This document shows positions 19,005 to 28,367 of a DNA stretch of 64,000 bases, in pieces (within the stretch, counting starts at the first letter, position 1; each line of letters starts with the position of its first letter). This DNA comes from Salinimonas marina (GTDB lineage: Bacteria; Pseudomonadota; Gammaproteobacteria; Enterobacterales; Alteromonadaceae). A model generated the notes under the pieces. The model was given only the letters and a program-made list of their open reading frames with translations, was not told the DNA's origin and searched no databases. The stretch is taken from NCBI RefSeq assembly GCF_015644725.1, contig NZ_CP064795.1, positions 211,501-275,500 of the forward strand, in the 5' to 3' direction. Made by a program: the position numbers and the translations under genes.

Positions 19005-19457
19005 ATGGACATCATCCTACTGGATAAAGTCGCCAACCTTGGTGGTCTGGGCGATCAGGTAAACGTTAAATCTGGTTATGCACGTAACTTTCTTTTCCCA
19101 CAGGGTAAAGCAGTTCCTGCAACTAAGAGCAACGTAGAAAAGTTTGAAGCACGTCGTGCAGAACTTGAAGCAAAAATTGCTGAAGAGTTGTCTGCGGCTC
19201 AGGCACAAGCTGAGAAGCTGGAAGCACTTGAAGAAGTGACCATTGCAGCGCCAGCGGGTGACGAAGGCAAACTGTTCGGTTCAATTGGTACTCGCGACAT
19301 CGCTGATGCAATTACTGCAGCGGGTGTTGAAGTAGCAAAATCTGACGTACGTCTGCCTACCGGCACACTGCGTGAGACTGGTGAATACGACATCGACGTA
19401 CAGCTGCATACAGATGTAGCCGCAACCGTTAAAGTTGTGATTATCGCTGAAGCATAA
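19005..19457 (+). CDS. rplI: 50S ribosomal protein L9
   Basis: A 150-residue L9: the N-terminal RNA-binding domain ([32 protein letters not shown]), a long connecting helix rich in Ala/Glu (residues about 40-75) and the C-terminal domain beginning [15 protein letters not shown]. It closes the operon; a strong terminator follows. Confidence 0.98.
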   Translation: MDIILLDKVANLGGLGDQVNVKSGYARNFLFPQGKAVPATKSNVEKFEARRAELEAKIAEELSAAQAQAEKLEALEEVTIAAPAGDEGKLFGSIGTRDIADAITAAGVEVAKSDVRLPTGTLRETGEYDIDVQLHTDVAATVKVVIIAEA

Positions 19458-19475
19458 TTGCTTCAATGCGCTATT

Positions 19476-19513
19476 AAAAAAGCCGCTACGGGAAACCGCA
19501 GCGGCTTTTTTTA
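19476..19513 (+). terminator. Terminator after rplI
   Basis: AAAAAAGCCGCT pairs with AGCGGCTTTTTT around a 12-base loop; T run follows. It also lies downstream of the convergent MOSC gene, and the A run on the left arm would serve as a T run on that strand, so it may act in both directions. Confidence 0.9.
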
Positions 19514-19530
19514 TGCCTGCAGTACTGCCA

Positions 19531-20166
19531 TTAAAGGTTGGCTTTGCGAACTGCCCGGGCGCACTTTCCCCGCCATTCGTCATCCAACACCGCCAGCGAA
19601 CTTAAGGTGGCGGCCTGGTCTGCAAAGCGACGATTAAACACACATTGCATCAACGTACCCACCGCCACGGTAGCGTCATTACGCTCCAGTAACTTTACCG
19701 TATCGCCAATGCGTAGCACACCGGGCTGTTTGACCCGATAGTACCAGCCGGTAATGCCCTGGTTACCCACAAACTTATCCAGGCCTGCATGATCAAAACG
19801 ATGGCATATTTTCACACACGGGGCACGTGGGGCGCTGACCTGGACCACCACGTCGCCCATCTGGTAGATATCCCCGATAAACACATTGGTATCATCCATA
19901 TTTTCCACTAGCAGATTTTCTCCCATCATACCCGGTGCAAAAGTAAGCTCAGGGTATTGCTGCTTTAAGGCCTCATAACCTTTGAACGAAAACTGGTGTA
20001 ATACCTTTTCCGGGCCGCCATGCAGTTTGGTATTGGCTTGCTGGTCTTCGTTGGTGCCAGCCTGATTCACGGTAAGCTGGCTGACCGGCTGCTTAACAAT
20101 AGCGCTTAACGATTGACGGGGACCCAGCGGGGCGGGCTGGCCGGCATACAGTGAAAAAATAGTCAT
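19531..20166 (-). CDS. MOSC-domain protein, YiiM-like
   Basis: A 211-residue MOSC-domain protein. The core shows GGPEKVLHQFSFKGYEAL, GMMGENLLVENMDD, IGDIYQMGDVVVQVSAPRAPC with the cysteine that binds molybdenum cofactor in the family, and a C-terminal 3-alpha region (LMQCVFNRRFADQAA). YiiM-type proteins reduce N-hydroxylated bases such as 6-hydroxylaminopurine. I chose ATG 20166, preceded by AAGAGAG; the longer frame from 20205 has no site. It is convergent with rplI and divergent from the sigma-factor operon. Confidence 0.85.
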   Translation of the reverse strand: MTIFSLYAGQPAPLGPRQSLSAIVKQPVSQLTVNQAGTNEDQQANTKLHGGPEKVLHQFSFKGYEALKQQYPELTFAPGMMGENLLVENMDDTNVFIGDIYQMGDVVVQVSAPRAPCVKICHRFDHAGLDKFVGNQGITGWYYRVKQPGVLRIGDTVKLLERNDATVAVGTLMQCVFNRRFADQAATLSSLAVLDDEWRGKCARAVRKANL

Positions 20167-20210
20167 AGGCTCTCTTATGTGAATAAAAATTTTTTTGGTA
20201 TTCAAACCAT

Positions 20211-20240
20211 TTGGATATAGCTTACGACTTACACTATAAC
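20211..20240 (+). promoter_or_regulatory. Possible promoter of the ECF sigma operon
   Basis: TTGGAT (20211-20216) and TATAAC (20235-20240) with an 18-base spacer, 37 bases before the chosen start of the sigma gene. ECF operons are often autoregulated from a different type of promoter, so this is tentative. Confidence 0.35.
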
Positions 20241-20276
20241 AACACTACTTTAAAAAAATACAGGCCCGCCAAACAC

Positions 20277-20861
20277 ATGGAATCGTTACGCACTGTGAAC
20301 ACACAGACTGTCGATGCGCATCTCGCACCGTACGATGAACCTTTGGTTCGCGCCGCCCAGCAGGGCGACCGGCAGGCGTATCAGGCGCTTTATGAGCAGT
20401 ATCATCGGCGGGTTTATGCATTGTGTTATCGCCTGACCGCGGATACCGGGCTGGCTGAAGATGCGACCCAGGAAGTGTTTATCCAGCTGTGGCGAAAGCT
20501 GAGCGCGTATGCCTGGCAAAGTCGCTTCACCACCTGGCTTCACAGTGTGGCCACCAACATTACCTTAAGCTATATGCGCAAACAGAAAAGCTGGGTGGTG
20601 CGCATGCTCAATATTGAAACCAGTTCGGAAGCACAGGAGCTGAATGCGAGCCGTTGCCCTAGTGAGGTTGATTTGGAGGCGCTGATAGTACGTTTGCCGG
20701 AACGCGCCAGAGTGGTGTTTGTATTACATGCGATTGAAGGGTATCGCCACGATGAAATTGCAACCTTGTTAAATATCGCCACCGGCACCAGCAAAACACA
20801 GTTTCACCGGGCCAGACGAATGCTCACGCAATGGCTTGAAGGAGAAGATTATGGGCAGTAA
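20277..20861 (+). CDS. ECF-type RNA polymerase sigma factor
   Basis: A 194-residue group IV sigma factor. Region 2 contains YALCYRLTADTGLAEDATQEVF and WRKLSAYAWQSRFTTWLH with the core-binding and -10-recognising helices; region 4 (LPERARVVFVLHAIEGYRHDEIATLL) is the -35-recognising HTH. I chose ATG 20277 because the upstream frame from a TTG at 20211 overlaps the likely promoter. Its stop overlaps the next gene, a membrane protein that is the likely anti-sigma partner. The signal sensed is unknown. Confidence 0.88.
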   Translation: MESLRTVNTQTVDAHLAPYDEPLVRAAQQGDRQAYQALYEQYHRRVYALCYRLTADTGLAEDATQEVFIQLWRKLSAYAWQSRFTTWLHSVATNITLSYMRKQKSWVVRMLNIETSSEAQELNASRCPSEVDLEALIVRLPERARVVFVLHAIEGYRHDEIATLLNIATGTSKTQFHRARRMLTQWLEGEDYGQ

Positions 20862-21348
20862 ATCCAGCTTGTCAGATTTAGTAAAGCAATTGCCGCAGGA
20901 AAAAACACCTACGCGGGATTTGTGGCAGGGCATTGAACTGGCCCTTGAGCACGAGTCGCAGCCCCATTACCGGCGTAATAGATCGCGGTTATGGCTGGCC
21001 AGTGCGGCGGCCGTCTTATTGACAGCCGGGGTCGTCAGTCAGCTGTGGCAGTCGCCGGCGACTGAATCAACGCCGGCGCCGCTACTTGGTGATGCATTGG
21101 TCAGGGCCCTGAGTGAGCAACATCAGGCGCAGCTAACCCAGATGCTGGTTACGCTACAGGATACTACGCCGGTAACCAGTAACTGGCAGCAACAGCTTGA
21201 AGATTTACAACAGGCTGAGAATGTTATAAAGCAAGCATTACAACAGGACCCCAACAATACGGCGCTTTTGCAGATGCTGCAAAATGTGCATCAACAACAA
21301 CTGCTGCTGGTCGGGCGGGTGCACGCACCCAAATGGCAGCGCATTTAA
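20851..21348 (+). CDS. Single-pass membrane protein, probable anti-sigma factor
   Basis: A 165-residue protein with a cytoplasmic N-terminal part of about 50 residues, one membrane helix (LWLASAAAVLLTAGVVSQLW, residues about 50-69) and a Gln-rich periplasmic part with coiled-coil character (QQLEDLQQAENVIKQALQQD). ATG 20851 follows GGAGAAG and overlaps the sigma stop by 11 bases. No zinc-binding HxxxCxxC signature of ZAS anti-sigma factors is seen, so the role rests on gene order and topology alone. It could also be an unrelated membrane sensor. Confidence 0.6.
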   Translation: MGSKSSLSDLVKQLPQEKTPTRDLWQGIELALEHESQPHYRRNRSRLWLASAAAVLLTAGVVSQLWQSPATESTPAPLLGDALVRALSEQHQAQLTQMLVTLQDTTPVTSNWQQQLEDLQQAENVIKQALQQDPNNTALLQMLQNVHQQQLLLVGRVHAPKWQRI

Positions 21349-21365
21349 GCCCAAGGGAAAAAACA

Positions 21366-22346
21366 ATGAAGCTTATATCTGGTTTAGTAAGACCATTTGG
21401 CACCGTAACACTAACCATGCTGTTAAGCAGTATGAGTCTGGTGGCGCTGGCTCAGCAAAAAATAGATGAAAGTGTGCAAACCTCCGCCAGCCCCAATGTG
21501 GAGATAGAACATGTCAGTGGCGAGGCCGAGATCATCGTCTGGGACAAGAATCAGGTCAGCATTACCGGCACCCTGGGTAAGAATACCGAGTCCTACGAAT
21601 TTGAAAAGCTTGAGTCGGGGGTACGCTTTGAAGTCGACACCAAGCGCTATCGGGGCGACTGGAACACCGGCCATGATCGCGGAGACGATCTGGTGATTAA
21701 AGTCCCCGCCGGCAGTCGGGTGTTTTACACCGCGGTAAATGCTGATGTAGATATCAGTGGCATCACTAACAGCACCGAGGTTGATTTGGTGAATGGCGAT
21801 ATTACTGCTTCGGGCCTAAGTGGTAGAACCAAGCTGGAAACAGTGAATGGCGATATTGAATTTGAAAATGTGGCCGGCGAACTCATGATTGAAACCGTTA
21901 ATGGCGACATTGAAGGTCAGCATACTGGTGGCGAACGGGGGCGCTTCATTACCGTTAATGGTGATATTGAAATAACCACCCAGGCGCGCAATTTACGGCT
22001 TGATTCAGTGAATGGTGACATTGACTTTGTCACTGAAGAAATAGAGCAGCTGGATATCGTCACAGTCAATGGCACGGTGAATGGTGAGGTTACGCTTAGC
22101 AACAAGGGCGATCTTAGTGCTTCCTCAGTAGGAGGAGAAATCAGTCTGACCTTTCAGCAAGAGGTGGCGGCGCGATTTGAATTGCAGGGTCATGCAGGCG
22201 GGGATATTGAGAATAATCTGACCGATGCAACCCCCTCCAAGGCCAAATACGGGCCCAGTCAATGGCTGGAATTCACCACCGGCGACGGTAGCGCGCGAGT
22301 GGAGATGTCGACCGTTCACGGCACGCTGGAATTGAACAAACGCTAA
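21366..22346 (+). CDS. DUF4097-type secreted beta-strand repeat protein
   Basis: A 326-residue exported protein. A signal peptide covers residues 1-30 (ending VALAQQ). The rest is a beta-helix-like repeat domain in which the motif VNGDI recurs every 18-22 residues: DLVNGDITAS, ETVNGDIEFE, ETVNGDIEGQ, ITVNGDIEIT, DSVNGDIDFV and the degenerate TVNGTVNGEV. This is the pattern of DUF4097 proteins, several of which sit in sigma/anti-sigma or stress operons. ATG 21366 follows AAGGGAAA; the gene starts 17 bases after the membrane protein and is the last of the operon. Function is unknown; an envelope-stress scaffold or adhesin is a guess. Confidence 0.75.
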   Translation: MKLISGLVRPFGTVTLTMLLSSMSLVALAQQKIDESVQTSASPNVEIEHVSGEAEIIVWDKNQVSITGTLGKNTESYEFEKLESGVRFEVDTKRYRGDWNTGHDRGDDLVIKVPAGSRVFYTAVNADVDISGITNSTEVDLVNGDITASGLSGRTKLETVNGDIEFENVAGELMIETVNGDIEGQHTGGERGRFITVNGDIEITTQARNLRLDSVNGDIDFVTEEIEQLDIVTVNGTVNGEVTLSNKGDLSASSVGGEISLTFQQEVAARFELQGHAGGDIENNLTDATPSKAKYGPSQWLEFTTGDGSARVEMSTVHGTLELNKR

Positions 22347-22384
22347 GCTTATCCCAGGGCTTTGCCATCGTCACCAGGGCATTT

Positions 22385-22412
22385 AACAGGCACCAGTAGG
22401 GTGCCTGTTTGG
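22385..22412 (+). terminator. Terminator of the sigma-factor operon
   Basis: AACAGGCACC pairs with GGTGCCTGTT around a 5-base loop, followed by TGG and short T runs. The stem is strong but the T tract is short. Confidence 0.65.
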
Positions 22413-22661
22413 TTTGCCCATAGCGAGCAAAACGCTATAGCTACCTGCTTTATTAAAATTCTGGCTTACTTATTGCAATATTCTGTGCAAACCGCCGTTA
22501 CTACCAGCATTGCGACAGCTTTCATGGTCATCTATACAGCGTCCTTGGGGCGCTGGAGCACGATTATTGACCTGACCATTTCGCTACAGATTGTTTATTC
22601 GACTGTGAAAATAATGCTGACCAGCGAGTAACGACGGGCCGTATTTATTGAGGAGTTGTAT
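22413..22661. other. Intergenic region ahead of the lipoprotein-like gene
   Basis: The sigma operon and the next gene are separated by 315 bases, including the terminator. An 89-codon open frame at 22362-22631 overlaps the terminator, has no ribosome site and no recognisable domain. I see no clear promoter or RNA gene. GAGGAG just before 22662 is the ribosome site of the next gene. Confidence 0.5.
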
Positions 22662-23165
22662 ATGCAATGGCTTACAGCCAGGGGATTATTGTCACGCATT
22701 GAGTTGCGTATTATTGCCGCTATCGCGGCGGTGCTGGTGTTGGCCAGTAGTTGTGCGGTCAGACAGCCCGAGCAGGTAGAGGGCACTTGGGTGGTTACCG
22801 AAGCGCTGAACACCAGCACCAGCGCCATGTCATCAAATCAGGCAAAACAATGGTTGGGACAGTCTTACCACTATGGTGCTGACCAGCTGATACTGGGCCA
22901 GATTCAGTGCCAGTCACCCAAGTACAAAAAGGAACAGCTTGATAAGGATGAGTTTCAGCAGCAGTTTCATGTGCCCCTGGCTACGCTGGGTAAAGGGCTG
23001 ACGGATGTTGATACATTTTCTATTGAGTGTAATCGCGGGGCTTCAATTCCCGGCCAAACCGTGTTTCTGACCGGGCATCAGGAAGCGTACATTTTGTGGG
23101 ACGGGGTGTTTTTCAAACTGGAAAAAACCGACCAATTAACCAAAGCGCCCCTGGCGCGCGACTAA
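22662..23165 (+). CDS. Uncharacterised lipoprotein-like protein
   Basis: A 167-residue protein that I do not recognise. A hydrophobic N-terminal segment (IIAAIAAVLVLASSC, residues about 18-32) ends in a cysteine that could be a lipoprotein site, although Ala instead of Leu at -3 makes the lipobox non-ideal. The mature part begins with a lipocalin-like phrase, EGTWVV, and ends with YILWDGVFFKLEK, which suggests a small beta-barrel but is not proof. ATG 22662 follows GAGGAG; the TTG six bases earlier is less likely. Its stop overlaps the stop of the convergent diguanylate cyclase by 4 bases. Confidence 0.6.
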   Translation: MQWLTARGLLSRIELRIIAAIAAVLVLASSCAVRQPEQVEGTWVVTEALNTSTSAMSSNQAKQWLGQSYHYGADQLILGQIQCQSPKYKKEQLDKDEFQQQFHVPLATLGKGLTDVDTFSIECNRGASIPGQTVFLTGHQEAYILWDGVFFKLEKTDQLTKAPLARD

Positions 23166-25047
23166 ATCAGTTGGCCGAAATACCCGGTTACCGTTTGGTT
23201 CCGGCCCTGGCGCTTAGCCAGATACAAGAGGTGATCGCAATGTGCCAGCACCTGACTGACTTCCGATTTTTGGGTGATCTCTACCAGCCCACAGGAAAAC
23301 CGCAACGTCCCCTCGGCCTTGTGTTCGCGTAAATCCTGCCCTGCAATGATGGTGCGTAGCTCGTCAATTTTTGTCTGAGCCAGGTCCAGGGAAGATTGGT
23401 TAAGAAGCAGCACAAATTCCTCGCCACCATAGCGACCAAACACATCATCCTGTCGAAACTGGTATTTGCACAACTTGGCAAACAGAGCCAGCACGGCATC
23501 GCCGGTCTGATGACCGAAGCTGTCATTGAACTGCTTGAAATTATCAATATCCAATAACGCCACACACACCCGATCATCCTCACGATTCATCGCTTTAAGG
23601 CGTTTGTGAATCAACTCAAGGGCATGCCAGCGATTGTTGACGCTGGTGAGACTGTCGATGCGGGCAAAATTATCCAGTTGTTTTTTTTGTTTAACCAATC
23701 GCCACAAAAAGATACTGACCACCATGGCAAACAAGGTAGAAAAAATAGCAATTAAGGTCATTTTTTCTGACTGCGTCTGATGCAGTTTGGCCTCTACCTG
23801 CAAATAAGCCAGCTGCCGGGTGTCCAGTTGTTGTTGAATTTGCGCCAGATGCGCGGAACTGAATGACTGGCTACGCTGGGTCTGGTACAACTCAATAAGC
23901 GCTTCGTAATGTTGTTGAGCGGTTGTAAAGTCCTGGTTGAGCCAGGCAATTCGGGCCTGGCCTAACAGTGCGTCCATATCAAAACGCAATCCTTGCAGGG
24001 TTTCGTTGCGGGCCTGCTGCATTTTGGCAAAATACATTTGGGCCAGTTGCGGGTTTTGTAAGCCCACCTGAGCGGCGGTAAGTGACAAATAGGCGGTATA
24101 ATATTGACCGGGAAGCGGGGCTGGCGTGGCCTCGAGCAGTTGCAATGCTTGCCGGGCATATTGGTCAGCCAGCTCAAAATTTTTCTGTTCGCGGTAGACC
24201 AGCGCGGTCTGCAACAACACGGTTATTCGACTTTGAGGACGCTTGGTGCTATTCGCTAAAGTAGCGAGCTCCTGCAAAAGTGAAAGGGCTTCGGCATATT
24301 TTTTTTGTTTCAGGGCAGTGGTTATCTGACAGGTCAGCCCTTCTTCGCGTACTTGCAGATCCTGCGCAATATAATTGGTGTATTTCTGACAGTATTCAAA
24401 GGCCCCGGCGGCATCACCAAGCCAGTAGAGTGCCCGGGCCATGTCCATATAGATACCAATCAGGGGGTAATCGTACATGGTCTCCATTTGCTGTACGTGG
24501 GGCGCATGGTCAATGATGTCCTGTATTTCCAGTATCGCACTTAAGTGAAAACCATTGGTGTGTAACACCTGAAACAAAATTGAGGTCGCCCAGCGTTCAA
24601 TACGAGGCCACTGCTGGGTTTTAGCCAGCTGCTTGATATGTTGCAATTGAGAAATTTTTTCATCCCGGTCAAGGTCCGAAAACCACACATCAAACACCTG
24701 ATATTCATAAAAATTCTGGGGTATTGCTGACGTAGCGTATCCAGTTCCTGCGGACTCAGGGTATAGAAGTCCTCCTCTCTGGAGGTATTGGTGTGCACGG
24801 TATTGTAAAAATATTTACCCAGGGCAGTACGGGTATCAAAGGCGTGCTCTTCCAGCGCCGCCAGCCGATCTTCATACCTCACCTGTAACAGCCGACGCCG
24901 CTCTTGCTCGTAATCAGTAACACTTTGGGCCAGGCCGGTGCCTGGGATGAGTACCAATAACAGCGATATGAGTATTGTTTTAAAATTGGTAAAAAAGTAC
25001 TGCAAAGTAAGATCGGTATTTCGGGACCATACCATTATTGTATGCAA
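23162..25047 (-). CDS. Membrane-bound diguanylate cyclase with periplasmic TPR-like sensor (frameshifted)
   Basis: The protein makes the second messenger c-di-GMP. A signal peptide (ILISLLLVLIPGTGLAQS) leads into a long helical TPR-like region rich in A/L/Q, then a membrane helix (LIAIFSTLFAMVVSIFLWRLV), then a GGDEF domain with the active site GGEEF. An RxxD inhibitory site (RQDD) lies five residues before GGEEF, so product inhibition is expected. As read, the N-terminal frame goes out of phase at ...LRQQYP; the run of four G at 24718-24721 (plus strand) needs five to continue as NFYEYQVFDVWFSDLD. The restored protein is about 628 residues. It is monocistronic; the start is at 25047 or at the ATG 12 bases further in. 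Confidence 0.85.
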
Positions 25048-25186
25048 CCGATGCAGGACTGAACAGCTTTTCTACAAATGAATCTTTGCGCATCAGCTGT
25101 GCGTTGATTTTGGTCCTTCGGTGTTTTCGAATTTATCTTATGGTGGAAATAACGCATAATACGTTCTTTATGTTTTTAAGCGGTCT

Positions 25187-26581
25187 GTGTTTGTGAAAGT
25201 AGTCTCCTCTGGTAAAGATCAAAGTGTGGAAAAGCTCAAGGTCCCTCCTCACAGTATCGAGGCCGAGCAGTCTGTACTCGGTAGTATGCTTATCGATAGG
25301 GACAGTTGGGACAAGGTAGCCGAGCAGGTTATTGATCAGGATTTCTACAATCGCTCGCATCAGATCATCTATCGGGCCATTGTGCGGTTACTTAATCGCA
25401 ATGAGCCGGTGGATCTGATCACCGTTTCCGAAGAACTGGAACAACACGACGAACTGGAAGATGCCGGTGGCTTTGCGTATTTAGGCGAGCTGGCCAAAAA
25501 CACCCCCAGCTCAGCCAATGTGGTGTCCTACGCCAAAATCATTGCTGAGCGGGCCATTACCCGGGAGCTTATCGGCGCCGCCCACGAAATTGCCGAAATT
25601 GGCTATAACCCGGAAGGCCGGGATAGTGCTGATATCCTCGATTATGCCGAAAGCAAAGTGTTTGAAATTGCCGAAAAACGGACCAATGAGTCTGAAGGGC
25701 CGGTTGGGGTAGACAGCGTTCTTGGCAAAACCATCGACCGGCTTGAAGCCCTGATAAAAACCAATAAGGAAGTAACCGGGGTCACCACCGGCTTTACCGA
25801 TCTGGACAAAAAAACCAGTGGCCTGCAACCTTCAGACTTAGTGATTGTGGCGGCGCGTCCGTCGATGGGTAAAACCACGTTCGCCATGAACTTGTGTGAG
25901 AACGCCATGATGGCCGAAGAAAAACCGGTACTGGTGTTCAGCTTAGAGATGCCTTCGGAACAAATCATGATGCGGATGCTGGCTTCATTAAGTCGGGTCG
26001 ATCAAACCAAGATACGAACCGCGCAGCTGGACGATGAAGACTGGGCCCGTATTTCAAATACCATGGCGATGCTCAAAGACCGCGACAATCTGTTTATTGA
26101 TGACTCCTCGGGGCTGACACCGATGGATGTGCGTAGCCGGGCCCGTAAACTTGCCCGGGAGCGTGGTGGTATTTCTATGATCATGGTGGATTATCTGCAG
26201 TTAATGCGGGTGCCCTCGTTAAGCGACAACCGAACCCTGGAAATTGCGGAGATTTCCCGCTCACTCAAAGCCCTGGCTAAAGAGCTGGAAGTACCCGTGG
26301 TGGCGTTGTCTCAGCTAAACCGGAGTCTGGAACAGCGGGCTGATAAGCGCCCGGTCAATTCGGACTTGCGTGAATCAGGCTCTATTGAGCAGGATGCCGA
26401 TTTGATCATGTTTATTTACCGGGATGAGGTGTATCACGAAAACAGTGAAGAGCAGGGAATTGCAGAGATCATCATCGGTAAGCAACGTAATGGTCCCATA
26501 GGCACCTCCCGGCTTACCTTTCAGGGCCAGTTTTCGCGGTTTGATAATTACGCCGGTCCCGCCATCGCCGACGATTATTGA
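25187..26581 (+). CDS. dnaB: Replicative DNA helicase DnaB
   Basis: The 464-residue hexameric helicase of the replication fork. The N-terminal primase-interacting domain starts at KVPPHSIEAEQSVLGSML, the RecA-like domain has Walker A RPSMGKTTFAMN (about residue 225) and the DnaB motifs MIMVDYLQLMR and DLRESGSIEQDADLIMF. The start is uncertain: GTG at 25187 or GTG at 25193. No intein is present. Convergent with ompA, separated by a shared terminator. Confidence 0.97.
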   Translation: MFVKVVSSGKDQSVEKLKVPPHSIEAEQSVLGSMLIDRDSWDKVAEQVIDQDFYNRSHQIIYRAIVRLLNRNEPVDLITVSEELEQHDELEDAGGFAYLGELAKNTPSSANVVSYAKIIAERAITRELIGAAHEIAEIGYNPEGRDSADILDYAESKVFEIAEKRTNESEGPVGVDSVLGKTIDRLEALIKTNKEVTGVTTGFTDLDKKTSGLQPSDLVIVAARPSMGKTTFAMNLCENAMMAEEKPVLVFSLEMPSEQIMMRMLASLSRVDQTKIRTAQLDDEDWARISNTMAMLKDRDNLFIDDSSGLTPMDVRSRARKLARERGGISMIMVDYLQLMRVPSLSDNRTLEIAEISRSLKALAKELEVPVVALSQLNRSLEQRADKRPVNSDLRESGSIEQDADLIMFIYRDEVYHENSEEQGIAEIIIGKQRNGPIGTSRLTFQGQFSRFDNYAGPAIADDY

Positions 26582-26638
26582 TTGCTGTTTATTGATAGCA
26601 ATCCCCTCAGGCAGGTTCTGGATATTATTAAAGACCAA

Positions 26639-26666
26639 AAAAAAGCGCTCAAATGAGCGCTTTTTT
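26639..26666. terminator. Bidirectional terminator between dnaB and the OmpA-family gene
   Basis: AAAAAAGCGCTC pairs with GAGCGCTTTTTT around loop AAAT. The A and T flanks are symmetrical, so it can terminate both convergent genes. Confidence 0.9.
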
Positions 26667-26689
26667 GCTATCTGGAATACCGCCGGAAC

Positions 26690-27826
26690 TTAGTTACGCT
26701 CTTTTGGTACTTCTTCGGTCGCAGTTACACGAATGTGGATGCGACGATTTTTCTGATGTGCTTCAGCAGTATTAGATTCATCTAACAGCTGAGTCTCACC
26801 AAAGCCTTCAGTAGAAAGGCGTGAAGCATCAATGTCGTACTCGTTTACCAACACGTCTTTAAACGCTTCTGCACGGCGCTTAGACAGGTCCATGTTGTAC
26901 TGCGCATCGCCAGGTTGTGACGCATGGCCTTCAATCAGTGCATCTGTTTTGCCATAACGTTGCATAAACGAAGCAAATTTCTGAATGTTTTCGGCGCGCG
27001 GGTCGGTAACTTCAGCACTGTTGTGAGGGAAGAAAACACGGACTGTGTGAGTTACTTCTTTTTGTTCAAAAACAGTACAGCCGTCTGCATCTACACGATC
27101 ATTGCGAGGCGTATCAGCGCACTGGTCTTTGTTATCAGCAACACCATCGTTATCGCTGTCTGCGGTGATCTCACAGCCACGGTTGTCAACCTGGGCGCCG
27201 GCCGGGGTATTGGCACAGTCATCCATGTTGTTCATAACACCATCATTATCAGTGTCATTGTTAACCGGCGTTGAAGGAGCAGGAGTAGGCGCTGATGAAG
27301 ATGAGCCGCCCATTGGGAATACTACACCTACTTTGGCGCTGTAGTCGTTGTAGCTTTCATCCAGACCCTGGTAACCAGCAATTTCAGTAACCAGTTTCAC
27401 TTTTTCATGGATGTCCCAGTGTTTACCGATACCCAGATTGATTAGGTCGTGGTTTTCAGAAAAATCCTGACGCTTGTATCCACCAAACAGGTACCACATA
27501 TCATTCGGTAAGAAATACATACCATCTACACCGTAAGATACACCAGAAACACTGTCATCCCTGCCCAGCAGTTGTTTATAGTCGATATCCAGTGCTGTAA
27601 GTTCTGCGCGAACCGCCCAGGTCTCATCGAAACGCCAGCCATATTCGCCGCCGAATCCCATGCCATCTTCCATAATATCATCGGCTGGCTTGGTTTCTTC
27701 AGCGCTGTAATACATCCCATGTAGACCAATCCAGCTATCGAATGGTTTACCAGAATTGTCCTGGGCATAGCTGTTAGCCGACATGACGGCTAAAGCAATT
27801 GCTGCAACATTAAATGTTTTTTTCAT
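26690..27826 (-). CDS. OmpA/OprF-family outer-membrane porin
   Basis: A 378-residue protein: a signal peptide (residues 1-22, ending ANSYAQ), an eight-strand barrel domain (to about residue 175), a linker rich in Pro/Ser/Thr, two thrombospondin type 3-like calcium-binding repeats (DTDNDGVMNNMDDC and DSDNDGVADNKDQC), and the peptidoglycan-binding OmpA domain (IEGHASQPGDAQYN, LSKRRAEAF, NRRIHIRV). This layout is that of OprF-like porins, which tie the outer membrane to the cell wall. I chose ATG 27826, seven bases after AGGA; an upstream GTG at 27832 is too close to that site. Confidence 0.92.
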   Translation of the reverse strand: MKKTFNVAAIALAVMSANSYAQDNSGKPFDSWIGLHGMYYSAEETKPADDIMEDGMGFGGEYGWRFDETWAVRAELTALDIDYKQLLGRDDSVSGVSYGVDGMYFLPNDMWYLFGGYKRQDFSENHDLINLGIGKHWDIHEKVKLVTEIAGYQGLDESYNDYSAKVGVVFPMGGSSSSAPTPAPSTPVNNDTDNDGVMNNMDDCANTPAGAQVDNRGCEITADSDNDGVADNKDQCADTPRNDRVDADGCTVFEQKEVTHTVRVFFPHNSAEVTDPRAENIQKFASFMQRYGKTDALIEGHASQPGDAQYNMDLSKRRAEAFKDVLVNEYDIDASRLSTEGFGETQLLDESNTAEAHQKNRRIHIRVTATEEVPKERN

Positions 27827-27912
27827 AGTCACATCCTATGTAAAGTTGAGTGAATAACTTAGTTCCGGGAATTATGCAGGTACTATACCAAAACAGCATA
27901 AGGAGCAGTGCA

Positions 27913-27942
27913 AGTATATAACCCCGTTCTTACCTTTGACAA
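27913..27942 (-). promoter_or_regulatory. Promoter of the OmpA-family gene
   Basis: On the minus strand TTGTCA, an 18-base spacer and TATACT. It overlaps the end of yjbQ and lies about 90 bases upstream of the porin start, leaving a leader of a length typical for sRNA-controlled porin messages. Confidence 0.65.
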
Positions 27943-28367
27943 CCGTTTAAAGTAGCTATAATACTACGTTCACCGCCATTGTCGCGGTGTTCGGCCAAAA
28001 TAATGCCTTGCCAGGTGCCAAGCTGTAGCTTCCCATCTGCTATTGGGATGGTGACCTCGCATCCCAACAGGCTTGATTTTATATGCGCCGGCATATCATC
28101 ACTTCCTTCGAAAGTGTGAGTAAAATACGGCGTATCTTCTTTCACAGTATGGTTAAACCAAGCTTCCAGATCAGTTCTGACTGACGGATCAGCGTTTTCG
28201 TTAATCGTTAATCCGGCGCTGGTGTGCTTTAGCCAGAGATGGAGAAGGCCGACCTTCAGGGTGTTAATCTGGGGCAGAGCCGCAATAATGTCGTCGGTGA
28301 TTAAATGAAACCCGCGGCGCTGGGCAGGTAGGGTAAGGGTTTCGCTGTGCCAGATGCTATTTGTCAA
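27930..28367 (-). CDS. YjbQ/UPF0047-family protein (secondary thiamine-phosphate synthase-like)
   Basis: A 145-residue protein of the UPF0047/YjbQ family. The conserved histidine/acid motifs are seen: GFHLITDDI, GLLHLWLKHTSAGLTINENAD, and the final GTWQGIILAEHRDNG. Some members have weak thiamine-phosphate synthase activity; the real role is unsettled. The family-typical N-terminus (IWHSETLTL) begins just after a TTG at 28367, which overlaps the CheX stop by 11 bases; no ATG is available nearby. It is third in the zur-cheX-yjbQ cluster. Confidence 0.85.
   Translation of the reverse strand: MTNSIWHSETLTLPAQRRGFHLITDDIIAALPQINTLKVGLLHLWLKHTSAGLTINENADPSVRTDLEAWFNHTVKEDTPYFTHTFEGSDDMPAHIKSSLLGCEVTIPIADGKLQLGTWQGIILAEHRDNGGERSIIATLNGCQR

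Noticed and set aside
22362..22631. 89-codon open frame after the DUF4097 gene
   Set aside because: It begins before and runs across the terminator hairpin at 22385-22412, has no ribosome site and no family resemblance.
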